Positions 41,338 to 49,448 of a stretch of DNA of 64,000 nucleotides are shown here, in pieces. The notes under the pieces are model-generated. The model saw only the letters and a program-made list of their open reading frames with translations. It ran no database searches and was not told the origin of the DNA. Every line of letters begins with the position of its first letter. Position 1 is the stretch's first letter. Made by a program: the position numbers and the translations under genes. Source of the DNA: Kitasatospora herbaricolor (GTDB lineage Bacteria > Actinomycetota > Actinomycetes > Streptomycetales > Streptomycetaceae); the NCBI RefSeq assembly GCF_030813695.1, contig NZ_JAUSVA010000002.1, positions 5,270,001-5,334,000 on the forward strand, given 5' to 3'.

Positions 41338-42558
41338 GTGTCCGAGCTCGCAGCGATCCTCGATGCGCCCAGCACCGACCTGCAGGCCGTCCTCGACCGG
41401 GCGGCCGCCGGTGGCAGGATCAGCCCCGAGGAGGCCCTGGCGCTGTACCGCTCGGCGCCGCTGCACGCGCTGGGATCGGCGGCCGACGCCGTCCGCCGCC
41501 GTCGCTACGCCGGTACCGAGCACATCGCGACGTACATCATCGAACGCAACATCAACTACACCAACGTCTGCGTGACGGCGTGCAAGTTCTGCGCCTTCTA
41601 CGTGGCGCCGAAGAGCGACAAGGGCTGGTCCCGCGACCTCGACGAGATCCTGCGCCGCTGCGCGGAGACGGTCGAGCTGGGCGGCACCCAGATCATGTTC
41701 CAGGGCGGCCACCACCCGGACTACGGCGTCGAGTACTACGAGACCGCGTTCGCCGCCATCAAGGCGGACTTCCCCCAGCTGGTGATCCACTCGCTGGGCG
41801 CCTCCGAGGTCGAGCACATGGCCCGGATCTCCAAGGTCTCCGTGGAGGAGGCCATCACCCGGATCCACCGGGCGGGCCTGGACTCCTTCGCCGGCGCCGG
41901 CGCCGAGCTGCTGCCCGAGCGGCCGCGCAAGGCGATCGCCCCGCTCAAGGAGTCCGGCGAGCGCTGGCTGGAGATCATGGAGACCTCCCACAAGCTCGGT
42001 GTCGAGTCCACCTCCACCATGCTGATGGGTACCGGGGAGACCAACGCCGAGCGGATCGAGCACCTGCGGATGATCCGCGACGTGCAGGACCGCACGGGCG
42101 GCTTCCGGGCCTTCATCCCGTACACCTACCAGCCGCAGAACAACCACCTCAAGGGCTCCACCCAGGCCACCGTCTTCGAGTACCTCCGGATGATCGCCAT
42201 CGCCCGGCTCTTCCTCGACAACGTGGCCCACATCCAGGGCTCCTGGCTGACCACCGGCAAGGAGGCCGGCCAGCTGTCGCTGCACTACGGCGCCGACGAC
42301 CTGGGCTCGGTCATGCTGGAGGAGAACGTCGTCTCGGCGGCCGGTGCCAAGCACCGCTCCAACCTCACCGAGCTGATCCACCTGATCCGGGCCGCCGACC
42401 GCACCCCCGCGCAGCGCTCCACCACCTACGAGCACCTGCGGGTGCTGGACGACCCGGCCCATGACCCGGTGGACCCGCGGGTCGCCTCGCACATCGCCTC
42501 CACCGCGATCGAGGGCGGCACGGCGCACCCCGAGCTGAAGATCCTCTCCACCAACTGA
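41338..42558 (+). CDS. mqnC: cyclic dehypoxanthinyl futalosine synthase (radical SAM)
   Basis: GTG 41338 is preferred over GTG 41269 because AGAGAAGG lies eight bases upstream. The 406-residue protein carries the radical SAM motif CVTACKFCAF (CxxxCxxC) near residue 77. MqnC hallmarks GGTQIMFQGGHHPDYG, ELLPERPRKAIAP and MLMGTGETNAERIEH follow. It cyclises dehypoxanthine futalosine during menaquinone synthesis. It is followed 15 bases later by a degenerate amidohydrolase gene. Confidence 0.95.
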   Translation: MSELAAILDAPSTDLQAVLDRAAAGGRISPEEALALYRSAPLHALGSAADAVRRRRYAGTEHIATYIIERNINYTNVCVTACKFCAFYVAPKSDKGWSRDLDEILRRCAETVELGGTQIMFQGGHHPDYGVEYYETAFAAIKADFPQLVIHSLGASEVEHMARISKVSVEEAITRIHRAGLDSFAGAGAELLPERPRKAIAPLKESGERWLEIMETSHKLGVESTSTMLMGTGETNAERIEHLRMIRDVQDRTGGFRAFIPYTYQPQNNHLKGSTQATVFEYLRMIAIARLFLDNVAHIQGSWLTTGKEAGQLSLHYGADDLGSVMLEENVVSAAGAKHRSNLTELIHLIRAADRTPAQRSTTYEHLRVLDDPAHDPVDPRVASHIASTAIEGGTAHPELKILSTN

Positions 42559-42573
42559 CCCGGGCCCCTGCCG

Positions 42574-43203
42574 ATGCTGACCCTGCACCGGGCCACCCTG
42601 CTGCTGCCCGCCCCGGCGGACCTCACCGCCCCGCCGATCGCCGACGGGGCGGTGGTGGTGCAGGGCGACCGGATCGCCGGGCTGGGCCCGTACCGGGAGC
42701 TGGCCGCCGCCTTCCCGGCCGCCCGCACCCGGGAGTGGGGCGGCCTGCTGACGCCCGGTCTGCGCAATCCGTACGGCCACTGGCTGCTGGAGTGCGCCTA
42801 CCACCCGGACCCGCGCGAGGAGATCGGCACCGAGCCGCTGCACGGGCCGGCACTGGCGCGGCTGGGGCTGGACGAGGCCCGGTGGGGCGCCAGCGCCCGG
42901 CGCGGGCTGCAGCGGATGCTCGGGCACGGTGTCACGGCGGTGGCCGGCCCGTTCGAACGCCCCTCGGTCCGGACCGCGGTCACCCGCTCCGGCCTGCTGG
43001 CGCTGCCCGGTGACGGTGCGCGGGGCCCGCTGGACCCGCTCGGCGCCGGGGCCGGGCTCTCGCCGGCCGAGGCCGCCCACGGTTCGCTGACGACCGGCGG
43101 ACGGGCCGATCTCACCGTGCTGGAGCTGGACGCCGAGGGGAACCGGACGGGCGGCTGTCTCGCCACCGTGCTGGCCGGCCGGCTGCTCCACCGGCGCCGC
43201 TGA
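42574..43203 (+). CDS. amidohydrolase-like protein lacking the metal-binding core
   Basis: The 209-residue product has the edges of an amidohydrolase composite domain: a beta-strand start (LTLHRATLLLP, GAVVVQGDRIAGLGPYREL) and an end typical of the family (LTTGGRADLTVLELDAEG, TVLAGRLLH). The HxH motif that should follow WGGLLTPGL reads NPYGH, and the internal barrel is largely missing. It therefore looks catalytically dead. Its place directly after mqnC is where some futalosine clusters carry the aminofutalosine deaminase (MqnX), so it may be a decayed or repurposed relative. Confidence 0.7.
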   Translation: MLTLHRATLLLPAPADLTAPPIADGAVVVQGDRIAGLGPYRELAAAFPAARTREWGGLLTPGLRNPYGHWLLECAYHPDPREEIGTEPLHGPALARLGLDEARWGASARRGLQRMLGHGVTAVAGPFERPSVRTAVTRSGLLALPGDGARGPLDPLGAGAGLSPAEAAHGSLTTGGRADLTVLELDAEGNRTGGCLATVLAGRLLHRRR

Positions 43204-43589
43204 GGCCGTCCGGCCGGCCTGCCCCAGCCCACTTCGCCCGCACCGGCCCGGTCCCCGCGTCCCGCCGTGCCGGCCCGGTCCCCGCGTCCCGCCCGAGGCC
43301 CCGGCCCGGACCAGGGGTGCCGGGCCGGGCACTGTCGCAGGTGCGGGGTGCTGCCCGCCGTCGAAAGCCCCGCAGAATCCACCGGGAACCTTCGCAATCC
43401 GGCGGGAACCTTCGCGAACGTCCTAACTCCGCTGCGGGCCGGAGCCCCTGATTCCCCCTTCGCCGTGACCTGAGGGCCCGCCAGCGGATACGATCCCGGA
43501 CAGCTCACTCCGTACCCTCACCACACCACCCGGCCCCGGGTGGCAGGGGCCCGTCCCAGGCCCCGTTCAGGCAAGCCAGGACAGGAACC
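43204..43589. repeat. gene-free gap with two pairs of direct repeats
   Basis: The 386-bp gap contains a 24-bp repeat, 43243-43266 and 43270-43293 (27-bp period), built from CCGGCCCGG and CCCCGCGTCCC. It also contains CGGGAACCTTCGC twice at 43383-43395 and 43403-43415 (20-bp period). No coding sequence is credible. Confidence 0.8.
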
Positions 43590-44183
43590 ATGCGACCCGC
43601 GACCGTCCTCCCGCCGCGCTCCCCGCGGTTGGGCCGTGGTTGGTATCTGGCGGCGGTGCTCAGCGCCGTGCTGGCCGTCGGCATGTGCCTGCTCGGCTGG
43701 CGCCAGGCCGAGCAGGCCGACCGGATCGGCGCCAACCCGGTCCAGGTGCAGGGGACGGTCACCCAGCTGTCGACCGGCAGCGGCTCCTACAGTTCGGTCA
43801 CCTACCGGGCCGGCGGCCAGCAGCACACCGCCGCCGCCCTGCCGCTGCAGGACTCCGCCGCGGTCGGGGACTCCGTCTGCCTGGAGCACGCCGCCGACGA
43901 CCCGGGCGCCGTCCGCCTCTGCGGCGACACCTACCCGCAGCCGGCCGGCGTCGGACTGGCCCGTGCCAGCGTGCCGGTCGCCGTGGTGCTGTTCCTGCTC
44001 TGCGTGCTGCGGATCGTCCGCCACCGCCGGGCCCGGGCCGCGCAGGCCGCCCGCTTCGGCGCAGGCCGGGTCCGCACCACCGTGGCCTTCGCCACCGAGG
44101 CACTGGCCGACGGCATGCCGGCGATAACCCACGGCAAGCGCTCCCGGCGCCGCCGCAAGGGCGGCCGGCGGGCCCTGCACTGA
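43590..44183 (+). CDS. two-TM membrane protein with an extracytoplasmic domain
   Basis: The 197-residue protein has a membrane helix at ~20-38 ([20 protein letters not shown]) and another at ~128-145 ([18 protein letters not shown]). Between them lies a ~85-residue domain with [25 protein letters not shown], resembling DUF3592-type beta-rich domains. A basic tail ([12 protein letters not shown]) ends the protein. I see no catalytic motif. It lies ~100 bp upstream of menG. Confidence 0.7.
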   Translation: MRPATVLPPRSPRLGRGWYLAAVLSAVLAVGMCLLGWRQAEQADRIGANPVQVQGTVTQLSTGSGSYSSVTYRAGGQQHTAAALPLQDSAAVGDSVCLEHAADDPGAVRLCGDTYPQPAGVGLARASVPVAVVLFLLCVLRIVRHRRARAAQAARFGAGRVRTTVAFATEALADGMPAITHGKRSRRRRKGGRRALH

Positions 44184-44284
44184 GCCCCATGACGCCCGGC
44201 GCCGGGCGGCCCCGCGCGGGGCGGTCCGGCACCCGGTGGCGCCCCCTGGCCGGTCCTGTCGGCGGGAGGGTGAACAATGGGGGC

Positions 44285-44977
44285 GTGACCCGAGCCTCTC
44301 TGGACAAGCAGCCGCACGAAGTCGCCGCGATGTTCGACGACGTCGCGGCCAAGTACGACCGTACGAACGATGTGCTCTCCCTCGGCCAGGCGCGCGCCTG
44401 GCGGCGGGCGGTGGCCGAGGCCGTCGGCGCCGAGCGGGGCGACACGATCCTCGACCTCGGGGCCGGCACCGGTACCTCCTCGCTGCCGTTCCTGGAGTCC
44501 GGCGCCAGGGTCGTGCCCTGCGACTTCTCCGTCGGGATGCTCGGCGAGGGCAAGCGCCGTCACCCCGAACTGCCGCTCACCGCGGGCGACGCCACCAAGC
44601 TGCCGTTCGCGGACGCCTCCTTCGACGCCGTGACGATCTCCTTCGCGCTGCGCAACGTGCAGGACACCGGCGCGGCGCTGAGCGAGATGCAGCGGGTCAC
44701 CAAGCCCGGCGGAAAGATCGTCATCTGCGAGTTCTCCACGCCGACCTGGACGCCCTTCCGGACGGTCTACACCGAGTACCTGATGCGGGCGCTGCCGCCG
44801 GTTGCCACCGCGGTCAGCAGCAACCCGGACGCGTACGTCTACCTCGCCGAGTCGATCCGCGCCTGGCCCGACCAGCCCGGCCTGGCCACGCTGCTGCAGG
44901 AGGCCGGCTGGTCGAAGGTGGCCTGGCGCAACCTGACCGGCGGCATCGTGGCGCTGCACCGGGGTTTCAAGGCCTGA
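44285..44977 (+). CDS. menG: demethylmenaquinone methyltransferase
   Basis: The 230-residue class I methyltransferase has the SAM-binding motif [11 protein letters not shown] near residue 60, [20 protein letters not shown], and the family mark [23 protein letters not shown]. The family opening [20 protein letters not shown] also fits UbiE/MenG. It methylates demethylmenaquinone using SAM. GTG 44285 is chosen because homology begins at once; GTG 44270 is possible. No good ribosome-binding site precedes it. Confidence 0.95.
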   Translation: MTRASLDKQPHEVAAMFDDVAAKYDRTNDVLSLGQARAWRRAVAEAVGAERGDTILDLGAGTGTSSLPFLESGARVVPCDFSVGMLGEGKRRHPELPLTAGDATKLPFADASFDAVTISFALRNVQDTGAALSEMQRVTKPGGKIVICEFSTPTWTPFRTVYTEYLMRALPPVATAVSSNPDAYVYLAESIRAWPDQPGLATLLQEAGWSKVAWRNLTGGIVALHRGFKA

Positions 44978-44996
44978 GGTCCGTCTCCCGCGCGGC

Positions 44997-45032
44997 GGCC
45001 GTCATCCGCGCGGTGGGCCGTCATTCGCGCGG
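44997..45032 (+). repeat. 19-bp-period direct repeat after menG
   Basis: GGCCGTCATYCGCGCGG occurs at 44997-45013 and 45016-45032, differing at one base. Confidence 0.8.
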
Positions 45033-45065
45033 CGGTCCTTCCCGGCGCGGCGGGGACGACCCGGC

Positions 45066-45104
45066 GCCGCCCTCCGGAGCCCACCGGAGGGCGGCAACTA
45101 GACT
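45066..45104 (+). terminator. 12-bp hairpin followed by a TAGACT -10
   Basis: GCCGCCCTCCGG (45066-45077) pairs with CCGGAGGGCGGC (45084-45095), and TAGACT at 45099-45104 follows. The stem may end the menG transcript while the -10 starts the next. Confidence 0.55.
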
Positions 45105-45157
45105 GCGAGGGCCAGGCAGCCCGAGCCACCGTCGCAGTTCCCAGGAGAGTGCCCGCC

Positions 45158-46468
45158 GTGACCGACACCGCAGCCGATCTGACGAAGCCGGACAGCCCCG
45201 TGGAGAGCACGGCGGACGTCATCGTGGTCGGCGCCGGGCCGGCAGGCTCCACCACCGCGTACTACCTGGCCCAGGCCGGCCTGGACGTCCTGCTGCTGGA
45301 GAAGACCGAGTTCCCGCGCGAGAAGGTCTGCGGCGACGGCCTCACCCCGCGCGCCACCAAGCAGCTCGTCGACATGGGCATCGACGTCTCCACCGACAAC
45401 GGCTGGCTGCACAACAAGGGCCTGCGGATCATCGGCGGCGGCGTCCGGCTGGAGCTGGACTGGCCGGAGCTGTCCTCGTTCCCCGACTACGGCCTGGTCC
45501 GCAAGCGGGCCGACTTCGACGAGCTGCTGGTCCGTCAGGCCGAGAAGGCCGGCGCCCGGCTGTACGAGCGCTGCAACGTCAGCGGGCCGGTCCTGGACGA
45601 CCGGACCGGCCGGATCGTCGGCGTCACCGCCAAGCTCGGCGAGGACAAGCGCGCCGTCACCTTCCGCGCCCCGCTGGTGGTCGCCGCCGACGGCAACTCC
45701 ACCCGGCTCTCCCTCGCGATGGGCCTGCACCGCCGCGAGGACCGCCCGATGGGCGTCGCCTACCGGACGTACTTCACCTCGCCGCGCCACGACGACGACT
45801 ACCTGGAGTCGTGGCTGGAGCTGTGGGACACCCGCAACGGCGGCAAGCAGCAGCTCCCCGGCTACGGCTGGGTCTTCGGCATGGGCGACGGCACCTCCAA
45901 CGTCGGCCTCGGCATCCTCAACTCCTCGCCCGCCTTCGGCGAGCTGGACTGGCGCGAGGTGCTCAAGGCCTGGTGCGCCGGCATGCCCGAGGAGTGGGGC
46001 TACACGCCGGAGAACATGACCGACCCGATCCGCGGCGCCGCCCTCCCGATGGCCTTCAACCGCCAGCCGCACTACACCCGTGGCCTGCTGCTGGTCGGCG
46101 ACGCCGGCGGCATGGTCAACCCGTTCAACGGCGAGGGCATCGCCTACGCGATGGAATCCGGCCAGCTCGCCGCCGGCGTCATCGTCCAGGCGCACGCCCG
46201 CCTCACCCCGGCCGGCCGCGAGCGCGCCCTGGAGGCCTACCCTCGGGTCCTGAAGGACGTCTACGGCGGCTACTACACGCTCGGCCGGGCCTTCGTGAAG
46301 CTGATCGGCAACCCGAAGATCATGCAGCTCGCCACCCAGCGCGGGCTGACCCACCCGATGCTGATGAAGTTCACCCTCAAGATGCTCGCCAACCTGACGG
46401 ACCCGCAGGGCGGCGACGCGATGGACCGCATCATCAACGGCCTGGCGAAGGTCGCGCCGAACGCCTGA
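45158..46468 (+). CDS. geranylgeranyl-reductase-family FAD oxidoreductase (possible menaquinone side-chain reductase)
   Basis: GTG 45158 has AGGAGA ten bases upstream and is preferred over GTG 45149. The 436-residue flavoprotein has DVIVVGAGPAGSTTAYYLAQ near residue 20 (FAD Rossmann motif), KVCGDGLTPRATKQL, GDAGGMVNPFNGEGIAYAM near 310, and the GGR-type Cys after the first strand. Family members reduce isoprenoid double bonds. In mycobacteria the MenJ homologue reduces one bond of menaquinone. The placement just after menG and near nuoA supports a quinone role. Archaeal-type lipid reductase function is not excluded. Confidence 0.88.
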   Translation: MTDTAADLTKPDSPVESTADVIVVGAGPAGSTTAYYLAQAGLDVLLLEKTEFPREKVCGDGLTPRATKQLVDMGIDVSTDNGWLHNKGLRIIGGGVRLELDWPELSSFPDYGLVRKRADFDELLVRQAEKAGARLYERCNVSGPVLDDRTGRIVGVTAKLGEDKRAVTFRAPLVVAADGNSTRLSLAMGLHRREDRPMGVAYRTYFTSPRHDDDYLESWLELWDTRNGGKQQLPGYGWVFGMGDGTSNVGLGILNSSPAFGELDWREVLKAWCAGMPEEWGYTPENMTDPIRGAALPMAFNRQPHYTRGLLLVGDAGGMVNPFNGEGIAYAMESGQLAAGVIVQAHARLTPAGRERALEAYPRVLKDVYGGYYTLGRAFVKLIGNPKIMQLATQRGLTHPMLMKFTLKMLANLTDPQGGDAMDRIINGLAKVAPNA

Positions 46469-46481
46469 CGACGGGCCCGGG

Positions 46482-46507
46482 GCCGCCGCCGTCACGCCGG
46501 CGGCGGC
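46482..46507 (+). terminator. GC-rich hairpin after the reductase gene
   Basis: 46482-46491 pairs with 46498-46507 (10 bp, CCG/CGG repeats), beginning 13 bases after the stop codon. Confidence 0.55.
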
Positions 46508-46567
46508 GCCCGGGCGGCGCCCGGAGGAGGCTTGGCACCGGGACGGGCACCGGGCAGACTCGGCCGG

Positions 46568-47089
46568 ATGGAGGCGATCGCGCTCGACCGGGGCGACATC
46601 CGGTGGGTCTTCCCGGAGGCGGACCAGGGGCAACTGGCCGCGTTCCGGCCGCTGCTCGCCGAGGCGGACGCGCGGGTCCGCCGCCTGGCCGCCCGGTTGG
46701 GCGCGGGGCCGGACGCGACCGCCGACGAGCACGGCAGGCGGACCGGGGGCGGCCTGTGGTTCCGCCGGGTCGAGGGGATCCACCTCGCCGGTGTCTTCGC
46801 CCTGGTGGGGACGCCCGCGCTCAACTGGACCCTGGGGCTGTACGTCCCGCGCCGCTGCCTCTGGGACATCACCCCCGGGCCGCCGTGGGAGGTCCATGCC
46901 GAGGTGCTGGCCGGCTGCGACCGGGACGACTGCCGCGGCGACCACTCGGAGGAGATGGACGGCTGGGTCCACGAGTCCCCGTCCGACGCGGTCACCGGCC
47001 TGCTGGAGGCCGCCGACTGGCTTCTCGCCCGGCAGGCGGACGGGGCCGGGGCCAGGGTCGCGGCGCACCGGGATCAGCCGAATTCCTGA
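46568..47089 (+). CDS. hypothetical protein
   Basis: The 173-residue protein is acidic and Trp-rich (WFRRVEGIHLAGVFALVGTP, then NWTLGLYVPRRCLWDITPGP). It has a Cys-Asp cluster (AGCDRDDCRGDHSEEMDG) that could bind a metal. It has no signal peptide or membrane segment. ATG 46568 has no ribosome-binding site but lies seven bases after CAGACT (46555-46560), so it may be leaderless. I do not recognise the family. Confidence 0.6.
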   Translation: MEAIALDRGDIRWVFPEADQGQLAAFRPLLAEADARVRRLAARLGAGPDATADEHGRRTGGGLWFRRVEGIHLAGVFALVGTPALNWTLGLYVPRRCLWDITPGPPWEVHAEVLAGCDRDDCRGDHSEEMDGWVHESPSDAVTGLLEAADWLLARQADGAGARVAAHRDQPNS

Positions 47090-47133
47090 CGCCCGAACGG
47101 TGTTCGGCCAGGGCAGCGGCGCCCCGACCATGG

Positions 47134-47162
47134 TTGAACGTGTTCAATTTTCCTGTCATGGT
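47134..47162 (+). promoter_or_regulatory. promoter with palindromic -35 (copy 1)
   Basis: TTGAAC (47134-47139), 17 nt and CATGGT (47157-47162). The -35 is the left half of TTGAACGTGTTCAA (47134-47147), a near-perfect inverted repeat. The same layout recurs at 50725. Confidence 0.6.
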
Positions 47163-47207
47163 AGCTGGTGCCAAGTACGGCGGACCCTGGACGAAAGGTC
47201 GTCGGCC

Positions 47208-48026
47208 ATGACGAGCTCGCTTCTCCGACCGCGGGGCCGCACGCGCGCCCTCGCCACCGCCAGGGCCGCGTCCGCCGGGTTGGCGGTGAACGGGAGCACG
47301 GAGCCCACGCGGATCCTCGACCGGCGGCACCCGCTGGTCACCGCACTGGCCGGGCGCATCGGGACGCCCACGGCCCCCGGGGCCACCGACGGACCGGCCG
47401 GGCAGCTCGCGGCCCTGCGCCGGGCCCACCGCCTGATCGCCACCGCCGTCCGCCCGGTGTACTCCGTGCAGGACGAGCGGCCGGCCTCCAAGGTGCTCCG
47501 CCTCGGGCGCGGCTCCTGCAGCCAGCGGCTGGCCGTCCTGGAGGCCGTCGCCCGGGCCGCCGCAGTCCCCACCCGGGTCCGCGGCCTGCTGGTGGACGGC
47601 GCCTTCTGGTACCCGCGCTTCCCCCGGCTGCACCAGCTCGTCCCGGACCGGATCCTGCTGGCCTGGCCCGAGTTCCACCTGCCCGGCCTGTCGCCGCTCG
47701 ACCACCCCGCCGCGCCCTGGCTGCCCGTCTCCGAACTCTTCGGCGGCCTGGACGAGCTCGGCGAGCGCCCCGGCGGCGGTTTCACCAACTCCGGCGCCGA
47801 GACCCTCTTCGAAGCACTCGCCAGGACGGCCGTCGACTGGGACGGCGCGACCCGCTGCCCGGCCGCCGGGCCCGGGTCGACCTGCGACCTCTCCGCCTAC
47901 GTCCGCGCCGACCTGGGCCACTTCGACTCCCGCGACGACCTGTTCGCCCGCCACGGCCAGGCCCTCTGCGGCCCGGCCCGACTGCTCGCGGAGCCGGTCC
48001 TGGGGCACTGGCGGGCGGGGGCGTAG
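47208..48026 (+). CDS. transglutaminase-fold-like protein
   Basis: The 272-residue protein has a central segment like a transglutaminase/protease-fold nucleophile helix: GRGSCSQRLAVLEAVARAAA, then VPTRVRGLLVDGAFWYP. The catalytic His-Ala-Trp strand appears as RILLAWPEFHLPG, with Leu at the His position. The expected Asp strand reads WLPVSELFG. If the alignment is right, only the Cys of the triad remains. ATG 47208 has AAAGG ten bases upstream. The promoter at 47134 carries a palindrome shared with the secreted protein gene at 50948. A lasso-peptide-type B protein is an alternative, but no other lasso genes are present. Confidence 0.6.
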   Translation: MTSSLLRPRGRTRALATARAASAGLAVNGSTEPTRILDRRHPLVTALAGRIGTPTAPGATDGPAGQLAALRRAHRLIATAVRPVYSVQDERPASKVLRLGRGSCSQRLAVLEAVARAAAVPTRVRGLLVDGAFWYPRFPRLHQLVPDRILLAWPEFHLPGLSPLDHPAAPWLPVSELFGGLDELGERPGGGFTNSGAETLFEALARTAVDWDGATRCPAAGPGSTCDLSAYVRADLGHFDSRDDLFARHGQALCGPARLLAEPVLGHWRAGA

Positions 48027-48043
48027 CGGCGCGTCCGGGGCGG

Positions 48044-48232
48044 TCACACGTTGAACTCGCCCTTGGATATGCCGTCCACCAGGTCGCGCCACTCCTGGTG
48101 GGTCAGGCGGGCGGCCGGGGCGTCAGGCGTCAGATTGCTGCGGACGAAGACGGCGTCGGTGGTGATCGCCACCTCGGGGCAGTTGTTGCCCGCACCGCAG
48201 ACCGACGGCGTCACCCAGTTGAGCTGCTCCAT
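48044..48232 (-). CDS. DUF397 domain protein
   Basis: The 62-residue protein has the DUF397 hallmarks: MEQLNWVTPSVCGAGNNCPE, then VFVRSNLTPDAPAARLTHQE and WRDLVDGISKGEF. DUF397 proteins are normally encoded directly downstream of Scr1/DUF5753-type HTH regulators and act with them as an antitoxin- or bald-type pair. Here the upstream partner survives only as a remnant (48243-48494). ATG 48232 is preceded by AAAGG. Confidence 0.85.
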   Translation of the reverse strand: MEQLNWVTPSVCGAGNNCPEVAITTDAVFVRSNLTPDAPAARLTHQEWRDLVDGISKGEFNV

Positions 48233-48242
48233 GGTGTGCCTT

Positions 48243-48494
48243 TCAGAGTTCCTTCAGGAGGGAGTCCATGAAGACGATCGAATCCGAGGGGCTGAGCGCC
48301 AGGCCTGCCATGTCGTCCAGGATGTCCCGGTAGTTGCGCAGTTGGTTCGTGTCGTCCAGGAACATGGGCCCGTGAACGGAATCGACCTGGACGGTGTCGA
48401 GCCGTGGCACTTCACCTCCCGCGTAGAGGACGGCCTGCCCGGCGCCGGAGAAGCCAGGGGATTCGAACGTCACCACTCGAATGGTGATGTTCGA
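48243..48494 (-). pseudogene. 3' remnant of a Scr1-type (DUF5753) HTH regulator
   Basis: Reading leftward, SNITIRVVTFESPGF and FLDDTNQLRNYRDILDDMAG match the C-terminal DUF5753 region of Scr1-like regulators, ending DSIVFMDSLLKEL, ten bases upstream of the DUF397 start. About 200 residues, including the N-terminal HTH, are missing. Upstream of the serine at 48494 the frame continues into antisense of an unrelated gene, which gives a fused ORF to about 48845. The break coincides with that of the next remnant. Confidence 0.8.
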
Positions 48495-48740
48495 CTGGTG
48501 ACCAATGCGCTGATCCATGGCGGTCCGCCGACCGTGGTACTCGAACTGCGGGCGCGACGGCTGCACATCGCGGTGGCCGATCCGGGGACCGGACCGGTGG
48601 AGGCGCTGCCGGTCAGCGCGTCCAGAGGGGGTGGCCGGGGGATGTTCCTGGTCAACGCACCGGCGGACCGGTGGGGCGTCAAGACGCCCAGCGTGGGCGG
48701 GAAGACGGCGTGGTGTCACCTCGTCGTGGCACGCGCCTGA
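48495..48740 (+). pseudogene. 3' remnant of an RsbW-like ATP-binding protein
   Basis: From 48495 rightward the frame reads LVTNALIHGGPPTVVLEL, the second half of the HATPase N box, and then SASRGGGRGMFLVNAPADRW (G box) to the stop at 48740. The N-terminal helix and the SE of the N box are missing, so it is a truncated regulator of the same family as 26629-27159. It abuts the Scr1 remnant head to head. Such ATPase genes are commonly divergent from Scr1/DUF397 genes. Confidence 0.8.
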
Positions 48741-48768
48741 GGCCGTGCCGGGCGTTCGGGCCGGCCCC

Positions 48769-49407
48769 TCAGGCGCCCGTGGCCCGGTAGACGAAGCCGG
48801 CGAGCGGGGCCCGGACGGTCCAGCCCAGCGACTCGTACAGGGCACGGCCCTCGATGGTGGCGCCGAGGATGCCGGTGTCGGCGCCTCGGGCCAGGGCGGT
48901 GTTGCCGAGGCTGCGCATCACGACCGTGCCCAGGCCGCGGCGCCGGTGGGCGGGGTCGGTCTCGACCTGGTCGACGACGGCGGTGGCGCCGGTGGGGGCG
49001 ATCTGGCCGCGGGCGGCGAGCGAGCCGTCCGGGGCGAGGATCCGGACCCGGGTGACGCCGTGGGTGGTCTCGCTGCTGAGGGTGTAGCCGTCGGGGGTGC
49101 TCACGGCGGCGGGGCGGAGGTCCGCGGCCATCAGGAAGCCGGGGATGTCCTCCGTCCAGTCGGCGGGGGAGAGGTGGGGGGCTATCGTCCCCGGTTCCAC
49201 GAAGGCCTTGATCCAGGTGGTGGGGGCGGTGATGGTCCCGGCGAGCTCGCGGACGGTGTTCCCGTCGGTGTCGAACAGGACGTGCCTGGTCGCCTGCTTG
49301 GGGTGGCCGACCTCGATCCGCAGGCCCCAGGGCTCCTCGACCGGGGCGGCGGTCGCCCGGGAGGCCACCCAGCCCGTCACCCATGCCCGTGCCAGTTCCG
49401 ACGCCAT
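48769..49407 (-). CDS. GNAT-family N-acetyltransferase
   Basis: The product has the GNAT motif VDQVETDPAHRRRGLGTVVMR (acetyl-CoA loop RRRGLG) near residue 155 and a typical ending GRALYESLGWTVRAPLAGFV. The N-terminal part (~1-120) is a second GNAT-like half, so the total of 212 residues fits a two-domain GNAT. ATG 49407 is used; an in-frame GTG at 49416 would be three residues longer. The substrate is unknown. It lies downstream of the hypothetical gene at 49449 on the same strand. Confidence 0.85.
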   Translation of the reverse strand: MASELARAWVTGWVASRATAAPVEEPWGLRIEVGHPKQATRHVLFDTDGNTVRELAGTITAPTTWIKAFVEPGTIAPHLSPADWTEDIPGFLMAADLRPAAVSTPDGYTLSSETTHGVTRVRILAPDGSLAARGQIAPTGATAVVDQVETDPAHRRRGLGTVVMRSLGNTALARGADTGILGATIEGRALYESLGWTVRAPLAGFVYRATGA

Positions 49408-49448
49408 TGCGACCACCCCGTGTAATAGATCCTAGTCGTGTTGGTAGC

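Noticed and set aside
47134-47147. LexA/SOS box
   Set aside because: Actinobacterial LexA sites have GAAC-N4-GTTC; here the spacing is N2 in both copies.
48461-48480. tRNA-like GGTTCGAATCC T-arm sequence (reverse strand, GTTCGAATCCC)
   Set aside because: It lies in the coding frame of the Scr1 remnant (VTFESPG) and no acceptor or anticodon stem can be drawn.
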